This document shows positions 35,828 through 44,143 of a stretch of DNA of 64,000 nt, piece by piece. Origin of the DNA: Actinomycetes bacterium (GTDB lineage: Bacteria > Actinomycetota > Actinomycetes > Actinomycetales > Micrococcaceae); assembly GCA_023426375.1 (NCBI GenBank), contig JAFAAV010000126.1:1-64000 (forward strand). The letters are read 5' to 3'. The position numbers were made by a program, and so were the translations under genes. Below the pieces are notes generated by a model, which saw nothing but the letters and a program-made list of their open reading frames with translations, had not been told where the DNA came from and did no database searches. Position 1 is the first letter of the stretch, and each line of letters starts with the position of its first letter.

Positions 35828-37624
35828 TCACCTTCGCGCGCGGCTGTTGCGCTGGGCAACGTTCGACGCCGCCGCGGGCAGGATCGCGTCCAGGAACCGC
35901 GAGCGCGACCGGGTCGGACGCCCGCCCGGGGTGCGCGACAGCGACCATGACAGCACCAGGTGCTCACGGGCTCGAGTGATGCCCACGTAGAGGAGCCGTC
36001 GTTCTTCATCCACACCGTCTGCGGTGTCGGCGAAGGAAATGGGCATGAGCCCCTCGGACAGCCCCGCGAGGAACACGGCGTCCCATTCCAGGCCCTTGGC
36101 GGAGTGCATCGAGGCCAGTGTCACGCCGTCCATCACGGGCGCCTCTTGGGCGGTGGCTCGCCGTTCCAACTCGTCCGAGAACTGCTGGAGTGTGAACTTC
36201 TCGTCCTCCTCGGCCGCGCGATGCGCCATGGAGTCCGCCAGGGACACCAGAGCGGACAGTGACTCCCAGCGGGCGCGGGTCGCGCTGTCCGAACGGGGTG
36301 CGCGGACCGAGTACCCCAGGGAGCTGAGCATGTCCCTGACCTGTTGTGGCACCTGAACGGGCTCGTCCCCCAGGGTCTTGGCTGCGGACCGGATCTGCAC
36401 GAGTGACTGCCGAATCTCAGGACGGTTGAAGAATCGCTCCGTACCGCGCAGCTGGAAGCCGATGTTCGCGTCCGCGAGCGCGGCCTCGAAGGCTTGGGAT
36501 TGTCCGTTGGTGCGGAACAGGACGGCGATCTCCCGGGCGGGAACGCCGTCGTCAATGAGGTCCTGGATGCGCGTGGCAACTCCGGCGGCCTCGGCCTCGT
36601 CGTCCGGATACTCGTTCCAGGACGGTTCGGGGCCTGCCGGGCGCTGGGAGATCAATTGCAGTGGGGTGGCCCAGGTTCCGGGGGTGGAGCCGGCAGCTGG
36701 GCGACGTGCGGCGAGCAGCTGGTTAGCGGTGTTGACCACCTGTGGCGTTGATCGGTAGTCGCGGATCAGCTCGACCACCCTCGCGTTCGGATGGCGCGAC
36801 GGGAACTCCAGCAGGTGTCGTGAGGTGGCACCGGTGAACGAGTAGATCGTCTGCGAGGCGTCTCCCACCACACACACGTCGTCGCGTTGGCCGAGCCACG
36901 CATTGAGCAACCGCTGCTGCAGCGGCGACACGTCCTGGTACTCATCCACCACGAACTGGCGATACTGCGAGTGGACGGCCGCGGCGATCCGCTCGTCTTC
37001 TTCAAGGATGCCCACGGTGATGAGTAAGACATCCTCGAAGTCGATCAGGTGCCGATCAGCCTTGAGGTCCTCGTAGGACTGGTAGAGGCGTTGCATGGTG
37101 CGCACGTCGTAGCCCATGGGCATGCTGCGCTTCTCGGCCGCGGCGGCGTAGGTGTCAGGGGTGAGCATGGAGACCTTGGCCCACTCGATCTCTCCGGCCA
37201 CGTCTCGCACAGTGGCTCGATCGGTGGTGAGGCGCATGGACTGGGCGGCCTCGGTCAGCAAGCGTGCCTTGTGATTGACCAATCCGGGCGGCGGTCCGCC
37301 CACGGCCTGCGGCCAGAAGTACTGCAGTTGTCGCAGCGCGGCGGAGTGGAAGGTCCGCGCCTGCACTCCGGGGGCACCCAACTGGCGCAATCGTTGCCGC
37401 ATCTCGTTGGCCGCGCGCGCGGTGAACGTGAGGGCCAGAGTTTTCTGCGGGGTGTAGACACCGGAGGCGATACCCCACGCAATGCGGTGAGTGATGGCGC
37501 GCGTCTTACCCGTGCCCGCCCCGGCCCGCACGCACACGGGGCCCTGCAGGGTGGTGGCCACCACGCGCTGTTCGGGATCCAGTCCGCCCAGGATTCTTTC
37601 TTCGGCCGATGCGTCACTCGCCAA
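35828..37624 (-). CDS. uvrD2: ATP-dependent DNA helicase UvrD2, C-terminally short
   Basis: This 598-residue superfamily 1 helicase has Walker A RAGAGTGKTRAI (about 32-43), the II motif VVDEYQDVSPLQ, III GDASQTIY, IV VVELIRDYRSTP, V-like TLASMHSAKGLEWDAV and VI YVGITRAREHL. In mycobacteria UvrD2 continues into an HRDC domain and a tetracysteine module; here the protein stops about 30 residues after motif VI, so both are missing. The start appears to be a TTG at 37622-37624 (GAAGG upstream). It lies directly downstream of nudC on the same strand. Confidence 0.88.
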   Translation of the reverse strand: MASDASAEERILGGLDPEQRVVATTLQGPVCVRAGAGTGKTRAITHRIAWGIASGVYTPQKTLALTFTARAANEMRQRLRQLGAPGVQARTFHSAALRQLQYFWPQAVGGPPPGLVNHKARLLTEAAQSMRLTTDRATVRDVAGEIEWAKVSMLTPDTYAAAAEKRSMPMGYDVRTMQRLYQSYEDLKADRHLIDFEDVLLITVGILEEDERIAAAVHSQYRQFVVDEYQDVSPLQQRLLNAWLGQRDDVCVVGDASQTIYSFTGATSRHLLEFPSRHPNARVVELIRDYRSTPQVVNTANQLLAARRPAAGSTPGTWATPLQLISQRPAGPEPSWNEYPDDEAEAAGVATRIQDLIDDGVPAREIAVLFRTNGQSQAFEAALADANIGFQLRGTERFFNRPEIRQSLVQIRSAAKTLGDEPVQVPQQVRDMLSSLGYSVRAPRSDSATRARWESLSALVSLADSMAHRAAEEDEKFTLQQFSDELERRATAQEAPVMDGVTLASMHSAKGLEWDAVFLAGLSEGLMPISFADTADGVDEERRLLYVGITRAREHLVLSWSLSRTPGGRPTRSRSRFLDAILPAAASNVAQRNSRARR

Positions 37625-37628
37625 TGGC

Positions 37629-38612
37629 TCAGTTGCCTTCCGGTAGCGGTTCGCCCAGCCAGCTCACGATCAGAGCATGGGCGATGGAAATTCGGCCCGG
37701 CAGCACAATCGACTGTTCGGTCGCGGCGGCTTTGAGTTCTGACCGTGTGAACCAACGCAGATCAAGGATCTCCTGGCCGTCCGGGGTGAAGTCGATGGTC
37801 TGTGCGACGGCGCGGAAGCCCAACATGAGCGAACGCGGGAACGGCCACGGCTGGGAGCCTTGATAATGCACCGATCCCACCACGATGCCCGCTTCTTCGA
37901 AGATCTCGCGCACCACCGCTTGTTCGGCCGATTCGCCCGGTTCCACGAATCCGGCAAGCGTGGAGAACCGATTGCTGGCCCACAGCGACGAACGCCCCAG
38001 GAGAATGCGTTCCTGCTCCGGGTCCTCGTTGCCGTCCGTGATGGCCACGATCACCGCGGGGTCCGTGCGGGGAAAATGCAGGGACTGGTCCTCGGGGCAT
38101 TCGCGCGCCCAGCCGGACCGGATCACCTCGGTCACCGTGCCGCACCGGGGGCAACGGGGATGATCGCGATGCCACAGCGCCACCGATTGGGCGGTGACCA
38201 GAAGCGACGTTTCTTCCGCCTCGAGTTCGGTGCCGAGTACGCGCAAACCCGCCCGCAGGACCTCATCCTGGTCAGGAAGGTCTGTACCCGCCGGGAAGCT
38301 GCGCAGCACCACCGGTGCCCCGTCCCCGCGCAGTCTGCCCAGGTACACGTCCGGGTGGGCCGGGTCTTCGCTCGCGGCCGGAGCGCCGTCGAACGCCTCA
38401 AGGACCAGGTGCCCGCCACGCACGGGTGCGTCGCCACCCACCATGACCAGCACACGCGCAGCCGGATCAGTGGCCGCGGCGGCGCGCAGGTCATGTTGCT
38501 CGCGGTCCACGGCATCGCGGTCGAACGACGACGCCGCGAACGGCAGGTCCGCGGGGTTCAGCCCGGGAACCGAGCGGTCGTGCGTCCAGGTGATGGGGTC
38601 GGTAGAAGTCAC
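37629..38612 (-). CDS. nudC: NAD+ diphosphatase / RNA NAD-decapping Nudix hydrolase NudC
   Basis: The 327-residue Nudix hydrolase splits NADH and removes NAD caps from RNA. The Nudix box is complete (GFVEPGESAEQAVVREIFEE followed by AG, fitting Gx5Ex7REUxEExGU), and the downstream QPWPFPRSLMLGF is the SQPWPFPxS hallmark of NudC. The zinc ribbon shows CPRC then a single Cys (REC) rather than a second C-x2-C, so only three metal-ligand Cys are visible; actinobacterial members often show this pattern. The start is a GTG at 38610-38612. uvrD2 begins only 4 bases after its stop. Confidence 0.9.
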   Translation of the reverse strand: MTSTDPITWTHDRSVPGLNPADLPFAASSFDRDAVDREQHDLRAAAATDPAARVLVMVGGDAPVRGGHLVLEAFDGAPAASEDPAHPDVYLGRLRGDGAPVVLRSFPAGTDLPDQDEVLRAGLRVLGTELEAEETSLLVTAQSVALWHRDHPRCPRCGTVTEVIRSGWARECPEDQSLHFPRTDPAVIVAITDGNEDPEQERILLGRSSLWASNRFSTLAGFVEPGESAEQAVVREIFEEAGIVVGSVHYQGSQPWPFPRSLMLGFRAVAQTIDFTPDGQEILDLRWFTRSELKAAATEQSIVLPGRISIAHALIVSWLGEPLPEGN

Positions 38613-38706
38613 CCGTCCACTGTAGTCCGCGCGCCCCGGAAGGTCGCAGGTGGCTGTGGGTAACCGTTGCGCCCGCGCTCAGCACACTCCCGGTAGGGTG
38701 GATGAG

Positions 38707-39801
38707 GTGAGAACGACCCCCGAATTGCTCGCAGCCATTGCCGCCGCCGCCGTGCCCGGTATTGCCCCGGTAGCGACCGGTCCTTCTCCCGATGACAACT
38801 CGGATTTCCGGTCCTGCGTGGTCAAGGATGCGCAGAACAAGCGGTGGCGTGTCCGCAGCCCGCTCAACGCGGAAGCCAGCATCAGGTTGGAGACCGAACA
38901 CTTGGTACTGGGCGCCTTTACGCCGTCGGTGCGTGCCCACCTCCCGTTCAATCTGCCCAGCGTCGTGGGATCGGTCGAGCAGTCGGGGCTGCGCACTTTC
39001 GTATACTCACACCTGCCCGGCACTACCCTCACACTCGCGGAAATGACACGGCAGAACGAGAACCCCGTGGCACCGTCGCGAGCCCCCGCACCCAGTGCAG
39101 AACCTCGTGCTCCCCTGGCCGTGCAGGTCGGTCGGGCACTCGCGGCCATTCATTCTTTGCCCCGGGCCCTGGTCATGGACGCCGATCTGCCCGCCTACAG
39201 CGCCGACCAGTGTCGCAGCCGTATGCTGCATGACTTAGACCGAGCTGCCGCGACCGGGCGGATCCCCGGCCAACTGTTGCGCCGATGGGAACATGCCCTG
39301 GAAGACACCACCCTGTGGCGGTTTTCAACCCGAGTGGTGCACGGCGACCTCCACGAGGACAACGTGATCGTCCACGAGGGTGCCCTGGGCGCCCTGACCG
39401 GGTGGAGCGATCTGCATGTGGGCGACCCCGCCGTGGACTTCGCCTGGCTCGTGGGAATGACTGACTCGGATTTCGCGGACACGGTGCTCGAGGCCTACTC
39501 CGTGGCGGCCGTGCAACCGCCCGACCGGCATCTGTTGCGCCGCGCCCACCTGGCCGCGGAGTTCGCGTTGGCCGAGTGGCTCGTGCGCGGCGTGGACCGC
39601 GGTGTGGAGTCCATGGTCAAGGACGCCGAACGCATGCTCAACATTCTCACCCTGGATGTGGAGCGCACCGGATCCCCGGCGCCCGGGGTGATCCCGGAGG
39701 CGCCCACGGTGAAGTCGGCTGGGTCTCAAGGGCCGGAGGAAGATGAAGCATCTGAGCCCCCAGCTTCCAAAGGTTCTACGGCTGTCCCTCGAGAGTCGTA
39801 G
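38707..39801 (+). CDS. Aminoglycoside phosphotransferase-like kinase
   Basis: The 364-residue protein has an APH-type kinase fold: the Brenner motif HGDLHEDN (about 218-225) and the downstream GDPAVDFAWLV. The usual DxD metal Asp (as in IDW) is replaced by TGW, though an Asp three residues later (GWSDLHVGDP) may serve. The tail from about 335 is Pro/Ser/Glu-rich. The family includes small-molecule kinases of unknown substrate as well as antibiotic kinases; the chromosomal setting between nudC and adnAB suggests a housekeeping metabolite kinase, not resistance. The GTG at 38707 has GGTGGATGAG upstream. Confidence 0.78.
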   Translation: MRTTPELLAAIAAAAVPGIAPVATGPSPDDNSDFRSCVVKDAQNKRWRVRSPLNAEASIRLETEHLVLGAFTPSVRAHLPFNLPSVVGSVEQSGLRTFVYSHLPGTTLTLAEMTRQNENPVAPSRAPAPSAEPRAPLAVQVGRALAAIHSLPRALVMDADLPAYSADQCRSRMLHDLDRAAATGRIPGQLLRRWEHALEDTTLWRFSTRVVHGDLHEDNVIVHEGALGALTGWSDLHVGDPAVDFAWLVGMTDSDFADTVLEAYSVAAVQPPDRHLLRRAHLAAEFALAEWLVRGVDRGVESMVKDAERMLNILTLDVERTGSPAPGVIPEAPTVKSAGSQGPEEDEASEPPASKGSTAVPRES

Positions 39802-39898
39802 AAGACCAGTAAAGGACACAATCGCCTGACTGCGCCTAGCTTTTTCACGAAGCGTGAAGCGGTTGACGGATCGTAAAGTTAAGACCACCCTGGGATGC

Positions 39899-40351
39899 AT
39901 GGAGCCTGATCTGTCACAAACCAACGGACGCTATTCACGCGCAGCCAGCGAAGCCCGCAGCAGGACTCCGCTGGGCGTCACTCGCAAAGAAGGGTGGCTC
40001 GTCCTTACCGTGGCTGCAGGCGCCGGAGCTCTACTCGTAGTGTCCTTCCAGGCCCACTCTTGGGAATGGGGAGGCATCATTCGGCTTCTCTCGCAGATCG
40101 GTTTCTTGGTTCTGCTCGTCACCGTGATCAGCGGAATAGCTCCGGCCCGGGGAGTTCACCCCGTTGGCCATCAACTCCGCTTACTTGTGGCAGGTGCCTT
40201 TGCCACTTTGGTCGCCGTGATTGGCGGCTGGTTCTGGACAGTGCCACAGGTTCACGGCACATCCTGGACCGTCACCACCACAGTTGCAATCATCGCTGTC
40301 ATGCCACTCGCCCTGATAGGTGCGCAGCTCATTGCCAAGGGACGGCAATGA
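39899..40351 (+). CDS. Small membrane protein paired with an HTH regulator
   Basis: This 150-residue protein has about four membrane segments (near 35-53, 62-82, 93-116 and 121-142) separated by short loops. Start chosen is the ATG at 39899; the frame is open from 39854. It overlaps the regulator gene by 4 bases (ATGA). Codon use looks slightly more A/T at the third position than its neighbours, compatible with a later arrival, but this is by eye only. Membrane-protein plus winged-helix pairs of this type occur in many bacteria, with unknown function. Confidence 0.7.
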   Translation: MEPDLSQTNGRYSRAASEARSRTPLGVTRKEGWLVLTVAAGAGALLVVSFQAHSWEWGGIIRLLSQIGFLVLLVTVISGIAPARGVHPVGHQLRLLVAGAFATLVAVIGGWFWTVPQVHGTSWTVTTTVAIIAVMPLALIGAQLIAKGRQ

Positions 40352-40653
40352 ACTTCGCCGAGGCACGTGAGTCCCTGAACGATGTCATTCATTCCCCGGT
40401 TCGGCTGTCTCTCGTAGCGGCATTGAATTCCGTGGATTCCGCCGACTACCAAACCTTGCGTGAAGCACTCGGAGTGAGCTATTCGCTCATGTCCAAACAT
40501 GCCGGGATTCTCGAGGACTCCGGCTACCTCGTCATCACCAAGGAATTCGCTGGCCGGACGCCAGTGACTCGAATGAGCCTGACTCGTGACGGCCGGGCCG
40601 CCTTCAGCGAATACCTCGAAGCACTGGACCGACTTATGCGAGGACTCACCTGA
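40348..40653 (+). CDS. MarR/HTH_34-type winged-helix regulator
   Basis: This 101-residue protein has a single winged helix. The recognition region is YQTLREALGVSYSLMSKHAG (about 35-54), followed by a wing in LVITKEFAGRTPVTRMSLT and a C-terminal helix. The layout matches PF13601 (HTH_34) regulators that often neighbour membrane proteins. The ATG lies within the end of the membrane protein gene, so the pair is translated together and the regulator may control it. No palindromic operator is obvious in the 97 bases upstream of the membrane gene. Confidence 0.82.
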   Translation: MNFAEARESLNDVIHSPVRLSLVAALNSVDSADYQTLREALGVSYSLMSKHAGILEDSGYLVITKEFAGRTPVTRMSLTRDGRAAFSEYLEALDRLMRGLT

Positions 40654-40663
40654 TACGTGCTAG

Positions 40664-43600
40664 TCACTGGCCGTGCACCTGATACATCGACTCGACAATG
40701 GCCTCAAGCTCTATTTCGGTCGCGAGATCGTGCGGGCGGACTTCCCTGTCCTCTGTCACGTAGTAGAACGCGGCCGAGACGTCCGAAAGGTCCAGGCCGT
40801 GCAACCGGGCGAACGCGAGTCGGTAAAGCGCCAACTGACCTGATTTCCGCTTCAAGTCCTGGCCATGAGGCACTCGTCCCGTCTTCCAGTCGATGAGGTC
40901 CCAACCACCCGAGTCCGTGCGGAAGACGGCGTCGATCCGGCCGCGCACCGTCACCGATCCCACCGGCGTTTCCACGGGTAGCTCGATCGCGTAGGGCTGT
41001 CGGTTGGCCCATTGGCTCTGACGGAAGGTTTCGGCGAGCGCGGGCAGGTCGAGTTCTTCGTCCACGTAGTCATCGGCACCCGGCAGTTCATCCATATCGA
41101 AGATCGCCGAGTCCCCGAAGAAGTTCTCAACCCACGTGTGGAATGTGGTGCCTGCGCGCGCGGCTGAACCGGGTCGTGCGGGCATAGGACGACGCAGCCC
41201 CATGATGAAGGCTTCCGGGTTGGTGTCCATCGCCACGAGAGCGGACGCGGACACATGCGAGGGCATGTGCACCGTATTGCGTTGTTCCACAGCATCGCGT
41301 TTGGCAATGAGTAGCTCTGCTTCCCGCCTCCAGCGCTTGATCGTTTCGCCGTGCTCGCCGGTGTCGAGTTGCTCCGCGGTGAGCTCCCTGGTGGTGTCGA
41401 AGCCACCGGCCTGCACCGCGTGGGCCGCACGATCCATCCGTTCACGTCGCCCACTGTGCACGGGTGCCGAGACCGTGACCTTTTCCTGGCCGTCCACGGA
41501 CCGCTCTTTCCGGATGATTTCCGGTCCTTCGAGGGGGTCGTAGGGCCACAGTGCGCTCAGTACCGTGTCCGCCTGGGGGTTGTCGGTGCCCGGCTCGACT
41601 TCCGCCCACTCCCCCAGCTCGATTCCCGGATGGGATTCCTCTGTCATGGCGCGCACTTCATCCAAGAAGACCGACGGATCGTGCGCGGCTTTGGCGGTGC
41701 CGCGGAAGACCGAGCACGAGAGTTCGAGCAATGTCTTGGCCCGTGTGCAGGCTACATAAGCCAGTCGACGTTCTTCGGCCTCGTCGTGAAGACCGGCATC
41801 TTCCAGGAAGAGTTCGAAGGATTCCTTGAGCGTTTCCACGTCCGTGGGATCGGCATTCCACTGCGGTAGTTGCTGGGCATCACCGCGCAGGGGCCAGGGC
41901 AATTTCGCGGAGTCCCCGGTCCAGGCGGACTTTCGCTTGGACGGGAAGTCCCCGTGGTTCATGCCCGGCACGTAGACGTGGTCCCATTCCAGTCCCTTGG
42001 CCGCGTGCACCGTGAGCAACTGAACGGCATCGTGCCGAGTCTCCTCCGGCGGTAGTTCCAGGCCGTTCTCCTCATGGGCCGCGGCTTCGAGCCATGCAAG
42101 GAACGTCGCGACATCGTGAGTGCGGGTGGTTGCGCTGAATTGCACCGCCTGGTCGTAGAAACTGTCCACGTTCTTGCGCGCCTGGGCCGGAGACATGCCG
42201 GGGCTTGCGGCCAGCTCCACGTCCAGCCCGAGGGTGGTCTCCACCTCGTGAATCACGGAGGTGAGCTCATCACCGAGAACCGATCGCAAATGCCTGAGTT
42301 CCGACTGCAGTTTTTGCATCCTGCTCAGCGCTTGCGAACTGATGGAACGTCCGCGGTGGGACACCCACGACTCTGACGGCAAAGTCTCAATCGCCTCGAT
42401 CAAGCTCGCCCGGTCGGTAATGTCGCCTTCGACCACGGTCTCGGCGGGTTCCTCCGTCGGTTCATCGGAAAGTTCTTCCGCCGAGAGTTCGGTCCGTTGC
42501 GCGGCGGCGGCGCGAGAGCGTGACTGTTCGAGGTGTCCCGCCCAATCCCCCAGTGCCGCGAGATCCTTGGGGCCAATCCGCCAGCGAGAACCTGCCAGCA
42601 ACCGCGCCAGCGCGTCGGAACGTCCGGGATCGGTGAGCACGTAGAGGGTGGCCACGATGTCAGCAACTTCAGGGGTGCTGAGCAACCCGCCCAATCCGAC
42701 CACCTCGTAGGGCACGTCCAGGGCCTCGAGTTCCAGGCGGATCGGTTCGAACTGAGCCCGTTTGCGGCACAGGACGGCCATGGTCGGCATCTCGTCGAGT
42801 GGCTGCCCCTCGTGAGCGCGCCGCTGTTCCGCAATCGCCCGAGCCGTGGCCTGCGCTTCCTCCGAATCCGTGACATACCGACTGGCCCGAACGGTTCCAA
42901 CCGTGGCGTGGGGCGAAGGGTCGAGCGGCGGCACGTTCACAGTCGATGCGGAACGATTCCAAGAAGGCGGGGTCCGCAGGGGTGCGGCGATACGGTTGGC
43001 CGCGTCCAGGACGGACTGGCAGTTCCGCCAGGCCACCGTGAGGAAACTGGAATCCGCGAACGCCGCCGACTCTTCCGAGCCTCCGTTACTACGTGGGAAG
43101 TTCTCAACAAAGCTGAACAGCTGCCCCGAGGACGCCCCGCGGAATCCGTAGATGGACTGCTGCGGATCACCCACGGCCATCACGCAGTGGCCGTCGCCGA
43201 AGAGTCCGGAGAACAGTTTCAACTGGGCGTGCGAGGTGTCCTGGAACTCGTCCAGCAGCACCACCTTGAACCGGTCACGTTCGGTGGCGCACGCGCGCGG
43301 ATCAATGCGCACGATCTCGGCCGCCAGCGCCAACAAATCACCGTAGTCCAGCGCGGATTCGATCGTCTTGACCCGTTGGAACCGTTCAACAAGCTGCGCC
43401 AGAAGCTCGGTTGTTTCCAGGCGCTTGAGAGCATCCTGGATCGGTTTGCCCACACTCTTCTTCCTGCCAACGGGTGGGACATCCGCGCAGCTCATACGGA
43501 ACTCATGAGCCCACTCCCCCACGCGATGCGGCGAGACCAGGTGTTCGGAGGACTCCGATGCCAGGCTCATCAATCCAGTGGTGAGCGTTGAGACTGCGGG

Positions 43601-44143
43601 CATGTCCTCCGGCAGTGGTCCGTCCCAGCTCTCCACGAGGCGGTGCGCCAGCTGCCACGCCTGCGCTTGCCCCATGAGCACGGTGTCAGCTTCTACCCCC
43701 AACCGGAGACCGTAGCTGCGCACGAGTGAATTGGCGTAGGAGTGGTACGTACTCACGGTGGGTTCCTGCGGCACCGCGGGTTCGTCCGATTCACCGGGTT
43801 CGGGCGCCAGGGATGACAGGTCCGGAGCGCTGGTCAGCTGGGCTTGTGGACCCAACAGACCCGCGCGGCGCAGTCCCCGCAGTTTTCCTTGAATCCGCTC
43901 GGCCAATTCACCGGCGGCCTTGCGGGTGAAGGTCACACCCAGAATCTGCTCCGGTTCCACGAGCCGATTGGCCACCAGCCACGCCACGCGATCGGACATA
44001 GTGGTCGTTTTTCCGGACCCCGCGCCGGCCACCACGAGGCGCGGGGTCAGCGGCGCGGAAATGACTTCGGCTTGCTGCTGCGTGGGAGGAAAATCTCCCA
44101 GGGCCTCGGCAATATCGAAGGGAGAGTACTGGGGGGTGGTCAT
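40664..44143 (-). CDS. adnB: AdnB, motor-nuclease subunit of the AdnAB double-strand-break resection complex
   Basis: This is a 1159-residue UvrD-like helicase joined to a RecB-family nuclease. The helicase has an intact Walker A (AGAGSGKTTTMSDR, near residue 45), LLDEFQDTSHAQL (motif II), VGDPQQSIYGFRG (III), LLTVHAAKGLEWDHVYVPG (V) and YVACTRAKTLLELS (VI). The C-terminal nuclease has GRIDAVF, LIDWKTG and QLALYRLAF, the RecB metal-site pattern. In mycobacteria AdnB is the dominant motor of AdnAB, processing DNA ends for recombination. The ATG at 44141-44143 has GGTGAGCG upstream and overlaps the adnA stop by 4 bases; a longer frame up to 44299 is unlikely. Confidence 0.95.
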   Translation of the reverse strand: MTTPQYSPFDIAEALGDFPPTQQQAEVISAPLTPRLVVAGAGSGKTTTMSDRVAWLVANRLVEPEQILGVTFTRKAAGELAERIQGKLRGLRRAGLLGPQAQLTSAPDLSSLAPEPGESDEPAVPQEPTVSTYHSYANSLVRSYGLRLGVEADTVLMGQAQAWQLAHRLVESWDGPLPEDMPAVSTLTTGLMSLASESSEHLVSPHRVGEWAHEFRMSCADVPPVGRKKSVGKPIQDALKRLETTELLAQLVERFQRVKTIESALDYGDLLALAAEIVRIDPRACATERDRFKVVLLDEFQDTSHAQLKLFSGLFGDGHCVMAVGDPQQSIYGFRGASSGQLFSFVENFPRSNGGSEESAAFADSSFLTVAWRNCQSVLDAANRIAAPLRTPPSWNRSASTVNVPPLDPSPHATVGTVRASRYVTDSEEAQATARAIAEQRRAHEGQPLDEMPTMAVLCRKRAQFEPIRLELEALDVPYEVVGLGGLLSTPEVADIVATLYVLTDPGRSDALARLLAGSRWRIGPKDLAALGDWAGHLEQSRSRAAAAQRTELSAEELSDEPTEEPAETVVEGDITDRASLIEAIETLPSESWVSHRGRSISSQALSRMQKLQSELRHLRSVLGDELTSVIHEVETTLGLDVELAASPGMSPAQARKNVDSFYDQAVQFSATTRTHDVATFLAWLEAAAHEENGLELPPEETRHDAVQLLTVHAAKGLEWDHVYVPGMNHGDFPSKRKSAWTGDSAKLPWPLRGDAQQLPQWNADPTDVETLKESFELFLEDAGLHDEAEERRLAYVACTRAKTLLELSCSVFRGTAKAAHDPSVFLDEVRAMTEESHPGIELGEWAEVEPGTDNPQADTVLSALWPYDPLEGPEIIRKERSVDGQEKVTVSAPVHSGRRERMDRAAHAVQAGGFDTTRELTAEQLDTGEHGETIKRWRREAELLIAKRDAVEQRNTVHMPSHVSASALVAMDTNPEAFIMGLRRPMPARPGSAARAGTTFHTWVENFFGDSAIFDMDELPGADDYVDEELDLPALAETFRQSQWANRQPYAIELPVETPVGSVTVRGRIDAVFRTDSGGWDLIDWKTGRVPHGQDLKRKSGQLALYRLAFARLHGLDLSDVSAAFYYVTEDREVRPHDLATEIELEAIVESMYQVHGQ

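Noticed and set aside
38707..39801. Antibiotic resistance kinase
   Set aside because: The APH-like fold alone does not imply resistance; the locus is housekeeping and the metal motif is atypical.
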